Positions 54,486 to 63,657 of a stretch of 64,000 nucleotides of DNA are shown in pieces. The notes under the pieces were generated by a model. It had not been told where the DNA came from, searched no databases, and was given only the letters and a program-made list of their open reading frames with translations. How positions within the stretch are numbered: position 1 is the first letter of the stretch; each line of letters begins with the position of its first letter. Position numbers and translations under genes: made by a program. The stretch spans positions 2,999,074-3,063,073 of the forward strand of contig NZ_BEYR01000001.1 in assembly GCF_002933815.1 (NCBI RefSeq), in the 5' to 3' direction. Source of the DNA: Sphingobacterium sp. HMA12 (lineage in GTDB: Bacteria > Bacteroidota > Bacteroidia > Sphingobacteriales > Sphingobacteriaceae).

Positions 54486-56684
54486 TTAGAGTGCCGATAT
54501 TTTTAGTAAAACACTGGTACGGTTGCTATTCAGGTCTGGATTTACGCCAACTTTCATCAGGTAGTCGCCCGAATAGGTTTGTCCCTGGCCTAAGCTCGAC
54601 TTGGCTCCCGGATACAAGTTGATCTCCTCCACCCGATATTGCTTTTGGGCTTCCAGTCCTTTTAAACGGACAGGATCGGTTGTTCCGATACCATAGCGGT
54701 TATTGACCAGGTAGTTGAAGATGACAGCCTCGGTTTTTTGGCTATTCACGTAGCTGAGGGCGGCAAAGTCACCTTCACGTGGATCGGCCAAACGATACTG
54801 CTCCCCATGCCAGATTGTCCCTTTAAGCGCGTCGTAATTCTTTACCGCCTGCTGGCAGAATAACAGATCCTGTTCTTTCAGATGGCTCACCACAATATCA
54901 AAACCCAGTTTGCCCATCATGGCTACATCCGTACGGAATTTGAGGGGCTGTTTTCCCCAGTCTGTCACATGGTTTGAGGTGCTGATTGCCGGAAAAAAGT
55001 ACGAATACTCGTACTGCATAAAAATACGTTCCAGCGGATCAGTATTATCCGAAGGCCAAAATTCGGTAAAGTACCGAAGTGCCGCATAGTCCACACGTCC
55101 ACCACCGCCCGAACATAACATCATCGGCACTTTCGGATACTTCGAACGAATGCGCTCCAGCACTTTATAAAGACCTTCCACATAAGACACATAGAAAGCC
55201 CCCTGATCTTTTAGAAATGCGGAATGCGCATTGTAAATGACCGCATTACAGTCCCACTTGATATAGGCCAATTCCGGATTTTTGGTAAACAGATCGTCCA
55301 GAATCTGAAAAACAAAATCCTGCACCTTGGGATTTGTCAGATCCAGGATCAACTGATTGCGGAAGTAATGTTCTTCCCGCTGCGGCTGTTTGACGACCCA
55401 GTCCGGATGTTGCTCGTAGAGTTCGGACTTGGGGCTAACCATTTCGGGTTCTACCCAGATTCCAAATTTAACGCCCTGCTTGGTCGCTTCTTCGACAAGT
55501 GTTGCGATACCATTGGGCAGTTTTGTCCGGTTCGGTTGCCAATCTCCTAGACTGGAGTGATCGCTGTTACGCGGATATTTATTTCCAAACCAGCCGTCAT
55601 CCAATAAAAATAGATCTACGCCTAGTTTCTTGGTATCCTGGAGCAAACCTTTTAATTTTTGTTCATTAAAATCAAAATAAGTCGCCTCCCAATTGTTGAG
55701 TAAAGTCAGGCGTTCGCCATTTCCATCCAGCAGCTGATATTTACGGGCCCAATTGTGCAAATTTCGGGAGGCGGTGCCTTTTCCCTTTGTTGACAAGGTA
55801 TAGATCAATTTGGGTGTTGTAAATTCCTGGTTGCTGGCTAATTTTACATTGGAAGCATAGTTATTTATGCCGGCAATGATACGTAGGTTATTGAGGTAAT
55901 CCACTTCAAAATCCACCTTAAAATTCCCACTATACCCAAGGCTTGCCATCAGTACCGTTCCTTCATCTTCGGATGCCGCCTTGCCCAGTGACACCATAAA
56001 GGAAGATGGCTGGAATAAATTCGCGCGTGTTCCGAGCTTACTGTCCAGCACTTTAATGCCATGTGTTAACGGAGCCTCGTCCACCTGCATTTCTTTTGCC
56101 CAGTCGCCATGGTACTGCCGTAGCCAATACGCGTTGGAGCGCAGGGTCAGATTGGCCGAAGCAAATTTTTCCAGCGTGACGACTTTCTTTTCCTTATTCT
56201 GGATCGTTGCCCACTGCTCAATGATATCCTCATTCAAAAACGATTTGTAGTGTAAAACGACATAAATATCGTATACCGGATCTTTTAGGGTGATATCAAG
56301 CTGTTTGACATTAGCATCCAGGTTTTTCACCGCATGCTTTTCATAGCGCAGGTCCAGGGAACGGTTACCATCGGCATGAACAACACTGATGGCTGGTTCC
56401 AGTAGGTTTTTCGAACCTGAGGGGGTATACGCCGCATTGGAGAGGCCACTATAATCGGTCAATTGCTTATAACCACTTGCAATAGTCGAGTACTCTTTAG
56501 AATCACTCAATTTTTCACCGTAATAGAGCATTTTCAGTGTTTTCGTGGAATCGTACTCCAACACTAGGGCATTCGATCTAGTTTCAATAGGAATCTGTTT
56601 GGACTGCGCCTGTGCCTCCAGATGGACAAGCCCCTGGGTCATCAAAAGCCCGAGTACAACATGTTTAAAATGATGGGTTGGCAT
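54486..56684 (-). CDS. GH36 alpha-galactosidase
   Basis: 732 residues, signal peptide present. The GH36 (melibiase) architecture is clear: N-terminal beta-supersandwich, then a TIM barrel with FLLDDGWFGNKY, SLGDWQPN and FGIWVEPEMVSPKSELY. KWDCN carries the nucleophile Asp478, and SDNTDP carries the acid/base Asp546. It removes terminal alpha-galactose from oligosaccharides with retention. The export signal places it in the periplasm, downstream of SusCD import. Neighbour genes are 12 bases upstream and 96 bases downstream. Confidence 0.95.
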   Translation of the reverse strand: MPTHHFKHVVLGLLMTQGLVHLEAQAQSKQIPIETRSNALVLEYDSTKTLKMLYYGEKLSDSKEYSTIASGYKQLTDYSGLSNAAYTPSGSKNLLEPAISVVHADGNRSLDLRYEKHAVKNLDANVKQLDITLKDPVYDIYVVLHYKSFLNEDIIEQWATIQNKEKKVVTLEKFASANLTLRSNAYWLRQYHGDWAKEMQVDEAPLTHGIKVLDSKLGTRANLFQPSSFMVSLGKAASEDEGTVLMASLGYSGNFKVDFEVDYLNNLRIIAGINNYASNVKLASNQEFTTPKLIYTLSTKGKGTASRNLHNWARKYQLLDGNGERLTLLNNWEATYFDFNEQKLKGLLQDTKKLGVDLFLLDDGWFGNKYPRNSDHSSLGDWQPNRTKLPNGIATLVEEATKQGVKFGIWVEPEMVSPKSELYEQHPDWVVKQPQREEHYFRNQLILDLTNPKVQDFVFQILDDLFTKNPELAYIKWDCNAVIYNAHSAFLKDQGAFYVSYVEGLYKVLERIRSKYPKVPMMLCSGGGGRVDYAALRYFTEFWPSDNTDPLERIFMQYEYSYFFPAISTSNHVTDWGKQPLKFRTDVAMMGKLGFDIVVSHLKEQDLLFCQQAVKNYDALKGTIWHGEQYRLADPREGDFAALSYVNSQKTEAVIFNYLVNNRYGIGTTDPVRLKGLEAQKQYRVEEINLYPGAKSSLGQGQTYSGDYLMKVGVNPDLNSNRTSVLLKISAL

Positions 56685-56696
56685 ATATAAATAGAT

Positions 56697-58943
56697 TTAG
56701 GATTTGTTAACGAACTTGACTATTTTGTTTGCTTTCAATTGAATCTTATAAAGGTATTTACCATTGATTTCCTGCTGTGGACTTAGACCTGCCAATGGGG
56801 AAGGACTTAACATCTGAATCGTTTGATCCTGCGGCGATGAAAGAATAAGCTGCCTAATGCTGCTGTTGTTCCATTCCATTTTTTCGATGTGTACATTGCC
56901 ACGGGCTTTGAGCCCCTTGACTGTTCCGGCCGACCAGCGATCAGGCAGTGCAGGAAGTAATTCCAGCACATCCGTTTGCGACTGCAGCAACATTTCACTC
57001 ACCGCAGCCACATAACCCAGGTTGCCATCAATCTGAAAGGGTGGATGCGCGCAGAGCAAGTTGGCGTAAACGCCACCCCCATTGTTGTAGTCAATACCAT
57101 CGCCGCCAACGAGGTTAATGAAATTAGTCAGGATTTTATAGGCGTGATTCCCATCCTGCAAGCGGGCCCAAAAAGCCACCTTCCAGGCCATGGACCAACC
57201 GGTCGATTCGTCGCCACGCGCGGTCAGCGTAACTCGTGCAGCTTTGGCCAGTTCCGGTGTTTTTAAAACAGAGAATTGGTTACCGGGGTACAGACCAAAC
57301 AGATGCGAGACATGGCGATGCTTGTCCTGTGGATCATCACGATCCGTTTCCCACTCCTGCAACTGTCCCCATTTACCGATCTTGGGTTTGAGCAGCGCAT
57401 CGCGAAGTGCCGTGATATGCTTACGGTAATCGGCGTCCAACTTTAAAATTGTGCTCGCCTGCATGTAGTTGCTAAAAAGATCGTAAATAATCTGATGGTC
57501 ATAGCTCACGGCATCCTCTGTGGGGCCGTGTTCCGGCGACCAGCCCTTTGGCGCCACCACAGTTCCGTCTGCTCTTCGAACCAGACGATCATCCCAAAAC
57601 TCACTTATTTCTTTTAAAATCGGATACGCAAATTCGCGTAGGTATTTCTCGTCCTTGTTAAAGGCATAATGCTCCCAGAGCGCCTGTGCATACCAGGCAC
57701 TTCCGGGGGTATTCCAAAGGAAGCTCTCCCCACCGAAGATATTATTTTCCGTCTTTACGGTCCAGCCCCTTACGCCCGGAAATTCCTTTTGTGTATTTAT
57801 TTTTTTCACCTCACGCATGCTATTGATATAATCGAGGTAAGGCCAGGCCGATTCACGCAGATTAGCGACTTCCGCAGGCCAATAGTTCATCTGTACATTG
57901 ATATTGGAATGGTAATCTGAGCGCCATGGTGGATTGTTGCTGTTGTTCCAGAGTCCCTGTAGATTTGCAGGCAAACCGCCTTTCCGTGAGGAACTGATCA
58001 GCAGATAACGTCCATATTGATATACCAATGCTTCCAAAGCCGGGATCGGCTGTTTTTTATACGCCTCCAACAGCGCTTTTGTTGTTTGCTTGGCGTCCAG
58101 CTGGCTATGGTCGAGATCAAGCTCCACCCGGCTGAACAGCGCTGTATAATCTGCAACGTGACGTGCCAATAGTTTATTTACGCCATAGTTTTCCGCTTGC
58201 TGCAGATAACGTTCATTGACCTTCATCGGTTCTTCGGCCGACTTCCATTTGGTAGCCCGTGTATTGGCATAATCTGTTGCGGCACTCAGCAGCAGAACAA
58301 TTCGATCGGCAGATTTTACGGTAAGGACAGCCTGTCCTTTTTCATCTGTCGTTTTGGAAAGTGAACCACCGACGACCTGCACGCGTACCTGTGCGGCATA
58401 CCGCATGCCATTGTCGAGCGTCCCCTGAAACCACAGGTGACCATCTTCTGCCTGCACCGCCTGCCCATGTGCATCCTGAAGTGCGATCTGGGCATTGAGT
58501 TTCCCTTTTTTACTGTTCGCATACTCAAATACCATGACCTGATCGGGCTGACTCGCAAAATACCGGCGGTTGATTTGCTGTCCATCCTGCTGATAGGCTA
58601 TTTCATGTAAGCCCTTATCCAAATTCAATTTCCGGCTATAGGCGGTAAAGGATTTATTAATATCGGAGTCAAAACGAACAAAAAGATCACCAAAAGCCTG
58701 ATAGGCACCTGTTTCCTGTTCATCACCTGTCCAGAGGCTATTTTCATTAAATTGAATATGTTCCTGATTTACGCCCGCGAAGATCATCGCGCCAATTCGT
58801 CCATTTCCGATGGGGTATGCTTCAGTCATCCAATCCGTTGCGGGCTTATTATCCCAGAGGTAATAGCGTTGTGCATACGATGTGGCCGAACAGAGGGTCA
58901 AGCATATAAAGATGAGGCATTTAATTTTTCTGTGCATTAACAT
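56697..58943 (-). CDS. GH95 alpha-L-fucosidase/alpha-L-galactosidase, copy 2
   Basis: 748 residues with a signal peptide (to about SYAQ). GH95 landmarks: AYPIGNGRIGAM, SNINVQMNYWPAEVANL (both Asn present, 347 and 349), KGWSPEHGPTEDA (general acid Glu471), HRHVSHLFGLYPG and PPFQIDGNLGYVAAVSEML. It differs clearly from copy 1 across the barrel, so the pair is not a recent duplication and probably has different substrates or linkages. It is the fifth gene of the visible operon. Confidence 0.93.
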   Translation of the reverse strand: MLMHRKIKCLIFICLTLCSATSYAQRYYLWDNKPATDWMTEAYPIGNGRIGAMIFAGVNQEHIQFNENSLWTGDEQETGAYQAFGDLFVRFDSDINKSFTAYSRKLNLDKGLHEIAYQQDGQQINRRYFASQPDQVMVFEYANSKKGKLNAQIALQDAHGQAVQAEDGHLWFQGTLDNGMRYAAQVRVQVVGGSLSKTTDEKGQAVLTVKSADRIVLLLSAATDYANTRATKWKSAEEPMKVNERYLQQAENYGVNKLLARHVADYTALFSRVELDLDHSQLDAKQTTKALLEAYKKQPIPALEALVYQYGRYLLISSSRKGGLPANLQGLWNNSNNPPWRSDYHSNINVQMNYWPAEVANLRESAWPYLDYINSMREVKKINTQKEFPGVRGWTVKTENNIFGGESFLWNTPGSAWYAQALWEHYAFNKDEKYLREFAYPILKEISEFWDDRLVRRADGTVVAPKGWSPEHGPTEDAVSYDHQIIYDLFSNYMQASTILKLDADYRKHITALRDALLKPKIGKWGQLQEWETDRDDPQDKHRHVSHLFGLYPGNQFSVLKTPELAKAARVTLTARGDESTGWSMAWKVAFWARLQDGNHAYKILTNFINLVGGDGIDYNNGGGVYANLLCAHPPFQIDGNLGYVAAVSEMLLQSQTDVLELLPALPDRWSAGTVKGLKARGNVHIEKMEWNNSSIRQLILSSPQDQTIQMLSPSPLAGLSPQQEINGKYLYKIQLKANKIVKFVNKS

Positions 58944-58958
58944 AGCGACTTATACAAT

Positions 58959-60560
58959 TTATTGGGCGATGCCCAATGGTGAAAAAACAAAATAGATGAC
59001 AATCATCAACAGGATGAGAAAGGCGCCGATCCGGTATCTTCCCTTCCAATAGGTGCCTTTGTCCTGGCCCGAAAATTCAAATTGATACTCCGATAGATAG
59101 TCGGGCCGGCTCAGTTTACTTCCTCCCAAGATGACCAGTGCCACAGCGATAAACAACAGCGCGAACAAGTGCAGATAGTGTAGCTCTGTTTTCCAGACAA
59201 ACACCAGAATGAAATAGCTGAACATATACAGGAACAGGCCGATTTGTGCCATCCTTGGCGTCACACGACGTGATAGAATCCCCAAGATCATAATGGTGAA
59301 GATCGGCATGTTGAACAGCCCCGATACGGTTTGCAGGTACGTATAAAACCCGTCGTGGGCAAATAGGATAAAAGGTGCAATAAACATGGCCGAGATAGAG
59401 ATGATCAATTCGAACAGTTTCCCTTTTCTGACCAGTTCCCTTTCACTGAGCGCTCTTTCTTTACGTTCCAGGTAAGGTTTATAAATATTAAAAATAAATA
59501 AGCTGCCACAGCTCTGAAGGCCAGCAGTATAGGTCGTCATTGCGGCACCAAAGACCAGTGCCAAGGAAAAACCAATCAGCACATCCGGAAAGATAAGTAC
59601 AATAAGTTTTGGAAAAACAGAAGCTGTAGGCTGCACATGCGGCAATAAGTGTACGGCCAGAAGACCCGGTAAATTGATCAGCAGCGGCATCAGGAGTTTG
59701 CCCCCCGCAGCCAAAGTCATTCCTTTCTGTGCTTCTTTTAAGTTTTTGGCGCTTAATGCCTGCTGTGCGATATAGGGTTCCATTCCCCAATAGTAAAAGT
59801 TGATCAGGAGCATCCCGGTAAACAAGGTCGAAAAGGGTACAGCATCCTGTTTGGATCCCACGGCATTGAGATGTTCTTTTTTGTCGTGAAATAACTGGAG
59901 CACCCCCGTCCAGATATCGCCATTGCCCAGCTGCCAAAAGGCGAAAATCGGAATCAGCAGTGCGAGCAAAAATAGACAGAGGCCCAAGCCCAGGTCAGAC
60001 AGGGAAATCAACTTCAATCCCCCCAATATGCTGTATAAGCTCCCGATTATCCCCAGGGCCCAGACCAGTATCCAGATACTCTGCCAATAACCGATGTGAA
60101 GCAGTCCAGGCACATCAAACATCGTGGCCAGACTTAGCGCACCACCGTATAATACCGGTGGCAATAAGTTAACGATGTATCCGATCAGAATCAGGATAGA
60201 TACCAACATTTTAGTTTTCGGATCAAACCGCAGCGCAAGGAAGTCAGGTACTGTCCGAAAACCATGTTTAAAATAGATAGGCAGCAGAAATTCCGAAACC
60301 AGGAGCATGGCGACCACCGAGCTCACGCCCCAGCCGATGACCGATAGGTTGTTGATATAGACCGATTCATTTTCACCAATAAACTGGTTGGCGCTCAGGT
60401 TGGTCAACAGCAAAGCCGAGCCCACCATCCAAAAACTATTGCTCTTTCCTGCAAGAAAAAAGCCGTTTAAGGTATTGGAATAGTTGGTTTTAAACTTCCA
60501 TAAGGATCCCAAAGCAACCAAACCGGTAAAAAGACAAAAACTAAAAACTATCATCTTCAA
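58959..60560 (-). CDS. Sodium:solute symporter (SSS family)
   Basis: 533 residues with about 14 hydrophobic segments of the SSS (SGLT-like) fold. Family features include the NLSANQFIGENESVYINNL region in TM1-2 and WGVSSVVAMLLVSEFLLPIYF, and GGLKLISLSDLGLGLCLFLLALL. It takes up a small solute with Na+ across the inner membrane, here most likely a monosaccharide freed by the PUL enzymes, such as galactose or fucose. Such SSS genes inside Bacteroidota PULs are known. The exact sugar is not readable. Confidence 0.92.
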   Translation of the reverse strand: MKMIVFSFCLFTGLVALGSLWKFKTNYSNTLNGFFLAGKSNSFWMVGSALLLTNLSANQFIGENESVYINNLSVIGWGVSSVVAMLLVSEFLLPIYFKHGFRTVPDFLALRFDPKTKMLVSILILIGYIVNLLPPVLYGGALSLATMFDVPGLLHIGYWQSIWILVWALGIIGSLYSILGGLKLISLSDLGLGLCLFLLALLIPIFAFWQLGNGDIWTGVLQLFHDKKEHLNAVGSKQDAVPFSTLFTGMLLINFYYWGMEPYIAQQALSAKNLKEAQKGMTLAAGGKLLMPLLINLPGLLAVHLLPHVQPTASVFPKLIVLIFPDVLIGFSLALVFGAAMTTYTAGLQSCGSLFIFNIYKPYLERKERALSERELVRKGKLFELIISISAMFIAPFILFAHDGFYTYLQTVSGLFNMPIFTIMILGILSRRVTPRMAQIGLFLYMFSYFILVFVWKTELHYLHLFALLFIAVALVILGGSKLSRPDYLSEYQFEFSGQDKGTYWKGRYRIGAFLILLMIVIYFVFSPLGIAQ

Positions 60561-60571
60561 AACTTCCTATT

Positions 60572-61612
60572 TTAGACAGAATTGCGGTCTGCCAATGTCG
60601 TTGGCACCACTTCCTTGATCAATGTTCTTTCGAGCACAAACTTGGCTGCCTGCGATCCTATCCGTGCAAAACTTGTCGAAAAGGTGGTAATACCACCGCT
60701 GATAATCTCTTTGATAACATCATCATTATGCGATAGAATTCCCAGATCCTCTCCCAGGGTCCAGCCTTTTTGCAAAACCTCTTTCAGCATCTGATAGAGC
60801 TCCGGATTATGAATGGTAAAATACAGTTTTCCCTTTTTTAGGTCACCCACATGGTATTGCTTTTCGATATGCCCTTTTACCTTATAGTCTTTCAGAAAGC
60901 GCAAGAACGCATCTTTGATTTCATTGGGTTCGGCTGTATTTTCCCTAAAATAGAAGATTACTTCTTTATACTTTTTGATCTTTGGATAAAGCTCCTGAAA
61001 CACGGCATAGGTGGCTGCTTCAAATTCCTGGGATACATAAGAATAATCTTCTCCGAGATCCATCAAGCGATCAATAATCAATAATTTGGAAGCCGGGATG
61101 GAACGAAGCAGCATCTCGGAATCTTTATTTTCAATGGGGGCGACAATATATACGGTATATCGCCCCTGAATACGGTTGAAAATATCTTCAAAGGTTTCCA
61201 TATTGTTGTGATGGAAAAAGAGGTCCACGGTTACTTCCTCCGGAAGATTGGTCCGCAGTTCATTCACCAAGGTATCCTGAAAGGTATCATAAGCATACAG
61301 CAGGACCGCAACTTTCTGTTTCATCTGCGTATTGTTGCTCACCACAAAATATCCTTTCCTGTTTTTCGATTCCACGACTCCATGGGCAATCAGATCACGG
61401 TAAGCCTTAGCGAAGGTTTCGCGTGCATAGCCGAGGTATTGGATCAAGTTATTGACAGAAGGTAAACTGGCGTGCACCTCCAGTTCGTTGGCATCGATGG
61501 CATCCAACACGCCCTGCACAATACATTCATGTTTAGAGAGTGTGTTCAATGCTTCCAGCCGTTTGATCCGGTCGATCAATACTTTAAAATGTTCTTCTTT
61601 GCTTATCTTCAT
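60572..61612 (-). CDS. GntR-type regulator with sugar-binding domain
   Basis: 346 residues. The N-terminal winged helix (LPSVNNLIQYLGYARETFAKAYRDLIAHGVV) is of GntR type. The rest is a periplasmic-binding-protein-like effector domain (VAVLLYAYDTFQDTLVNELRTNL ... TFSTSFARIGSQAAKFVLER). This layout matches sugar-responsive repressors such as the Bacteroides fucose regulator. It lies inside the PUL operon, 9 bases after the alpha-galactosidase, and probably represses the whole locus. No operator was identified. The usual PUL regulators (hybrid two-component system, ECF sigma/anti-sigma) are not seen in the window. Confidence 0.9.
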   Translation of the reverse strand: MKISKEEHFKVLIDRIKRLEALNTLSKHECIVQGVLDAIDANELEVHASLPSVNNLIQYLGYARETFAKAYRDLIAHGVVESKNRKGYFVVSNNTQMKQKVAVLLYAYDTFQDTLVNELRTNLPEEVTVDLFFHHNNMETFEDIFNRIQGRYTVYIVAPIENKDSEMLLRSIPASKLLIIDRLMDLGEDYSYVSQEFEAATYAVFQELYPKIKKYKEVIFYFRENTAEPNEIKDAFLRFLKDYKVKGHIEKQYHVGDLKKGKLYFTIHNPELYQMLKEVLQKGWTLGEDLGILSHNDDVIKEIISGGITTFSTSFARIGSQAAKFVLERTLIKEVVPTTLADRNSV

Positions 61613-61621
61613 ATGTTGTGA

Positions 61622-63646
61622 TTAAAACAGGGCAATCTTAAATAATTTTGCTCCTGCTTGCTCAAAGGCAATGGGATTTTTAGCAGTAAATTCCTGCGCT
61701 GTTTTTTCAAACAGTTCCACCGCCTTATAGGTTGTATTTGGCGCCAGGCCAATCTGTATAAAATCTATGTTTATTGCTGCCGGGGCTGTATTGTAATTAA
61801 ATACGGCCACATACAGCTCGGTTCCAATCTTTTTGTAATAATACGTATTTGCTGCTTTTCCTTCTACAAATCCTGCCGGCCGGAAGCTTTTACCGTCGGC
61901 TATAATTTTTAGAATTTCGGGATCCTGTAGATATTGATTCATTTTAGGCTGCCAGTTTTCTTTTTTCGACAGGTCGTCACCAAGGATAATGGTACCCGTT
62001 ACCACACCTGAAAGCAATCGTGCCTTATTGACATCAGGACTTTCATCATGAAAGACCAGGTGGTCGGCATCGATAAAATCGTAGAGGTAGGTCTGCCACC
62101 AACCGTAGCTGACACTATTTAAGGTATACTGTGTTTGGTCGATCGTCTTCCAGGCGTCGCAGGCTATTCTGCGCATGTGTGCAAATTGGGCTGTCGCCAG
62201 GGAAGGAGAAATTGCGGCATAGATCAACATTTTACCCTGCAGCACGTCGACGAGATGTTTCATCCCCACAGCATAAGCCTGCATACCTGTCTGAATTTTC
62301 TTGTCGTAAAAACCTGTGGATTCGATTGCCGCATGCGAAAGGAAGTCAACCTTGATCATTCGGAAGCCACAGTCGACCAATTTCCCCAAGATCACATCCA
62401 TACGGGCCAAGGTACCGGGATGTGTCGGATCCAAGGCACGTCCACCATCTAAATTATGGTAGCCTTTTTGGGTTTTGGTCCACAGTTGGCCAAAGGTAAA
62501 CTGGCTTCCCTCCGCCTTGCGGTCGGGTCCACTTCCATGCCCCCAGTCTGTAAAAGGAGCCCAATACACACCGGGCTTGAGGCCCAAAGAATCACAATAG
62601 CGAACAAATTGCTTCAGCTGCGTGTAGTCGCCTGACATACCTCCCGGCGTCATATTATCCCAAAAAGAGTCAAGATCTATAAAAGCCTCGCCATCTGCGT
62701 TCCGGAAATAAGGAATATCTTTTGCGAAATAGTCTGCTGTGCCTGTGGCATTCTGAAAATTAAGTTTCTCCTGTATCACGCCCCAGCTGTTCCAGCCGAC
62801 AGGTGTAGCTCCTTGCCACGATTTCACATAGGCCGGCGATAGCTTCCGGTGGATTTTAGCATAGTTTTCGAGCCCAGTACGCCAATCCTTGTCGTAAGAC
62901 ACGAGGTATTTAGGGGAGCGAATGACATCCCCCTTCACCGTCCCGTGCGCCATGGAATCACGTGTGATAGTTACATCTGTAAATCCGGCCTGTGCTGCTA
63001 AGTGGGTATATTGGCCCTGATCTCCTTTGATCGCAATACCCGATTTCCAAACGGATTGATCCAATGAACCAATCAGCAGACCTTTTCCGCTGTCCTTATC
63101 GTATACAACTCCGACTTCGGCGCTGCGCTTACTATTTATTGCAAGGACATTGTTTTCATACGAAATAAAGGTATCGTTATCAAAAGGAACAGCCAGCTGG
63201 TACAAGGATTTTCCCAGGCCGGTAATTGAGGCATTTGACCAGATCGGCACAAGTTCATTACTGGCGATATTTTTACCTCTAACTTCCAGTTCAAGGATGA
63301 CACCATCTATTGTGTCGTAGAAATAAAAATGCTGCAGCAATGTGATGCCCTGCTGGGTTTTAACAGAAATGGTATACTGTATACCTTTGCCCAAATTGTC
63401 CTGAATGGTTTTTTCTGTAACGCTGCGGGTTCCTGTCAGTTTAGCTGTACTAATTTTTTGTCCATTAGCAAGTGCCAGATAGGCACTTGCTTGTTGGATA
63501 TAGGCGACTTGATCTTTACTTAGTGAATATGTTCCATCTTGTTTGTTATAGGTCAACGTTAGGCCATTTTTCTTGACCTGAAAAGGCTGCGCATATAACA
63601 TGAAGGTACATAGCATAAAACTTAGCGCGAAAATAATTGTCTTCAT
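61622..63646 (-). CDS. Alpha-galactosidase, clan GH-D (GH27/GH36-like)
   Basis: 674 residues with a signal peptide (to about MLYAQP). An N-terminal beta domain (about 250 residues) precedes a TIM barrel with GWNSWG (284-289), FIDLDSFWDNM, and the nucleophile in FRMIKVDFLSH (Asp434); Asp497 in RRIACDAW is the likely acid/base. Motif spelling differs from the classical GH36 enzyme at 54486, so it represents another subgroup of the clan. It probably cleaves a different alpha-galactoside or a sulfated or substituted one. Spacing to the regulator is 9 bases. Confidence 0.88.
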   Translation of the reverse strand: MKTIIFALSFMLCTFMLYAQPFQVKKNGLTLTYNKQDGTYSLSKDQVAYIQQASAYLALANGQKISTAKLTGTRSVTEKTIQDNLGKGIQYTISVKTQQGITLLQHFYFYDTIDGVILELEVRGKNIASNELVPIWSNASITGLGKSLYQLAVPFDNDTFISYENNVLAINSKRSAEVGVVYDKDSGKGLLIGSLDQSVWKSGIAIKGDQGQYTHLAAQAGFTDVTITRDSMAHGTVKGDVIRSPKYLVSYDKDWRTGLENYAKIHRKLSPAYVKSWQGATPVGWNSWGVIQEKLNFQNATGTADYFAKDIPYFRNADGEAFIDLDSFWDNMTPGGMSGDYTQLKQFVRYCDSLGLKPGVYWAPFTDWGHGSGPDRKAEGSQFTFGQLWTKTQKGYHNLDGGRALDPTHPGTLARMDVILGKLVDCGFRMIKVDFLSHAAIESTGFYDKKIQTGMQAYAVGMKHLVDVLQGKMLIYAAISPSLATAQFAHMRRIACDAWKTIDQTQYTLNSVSYGWWQTYLYDFIDADHLVFHDESPDVNKARLLSGVVTGTIILGDDLSKKENWQPKMNQYLQDPEILKIIADGKSFRPAGFVEGKAANTYYYKKIGTELYVAVFNYNTAPAAINIDFIQIGLAPNTTYKAVELFEKTAQEFTAKNPIAFEQAGAKLFKIALF

Positions 63647-63657
63647 TCTGCTTGATA

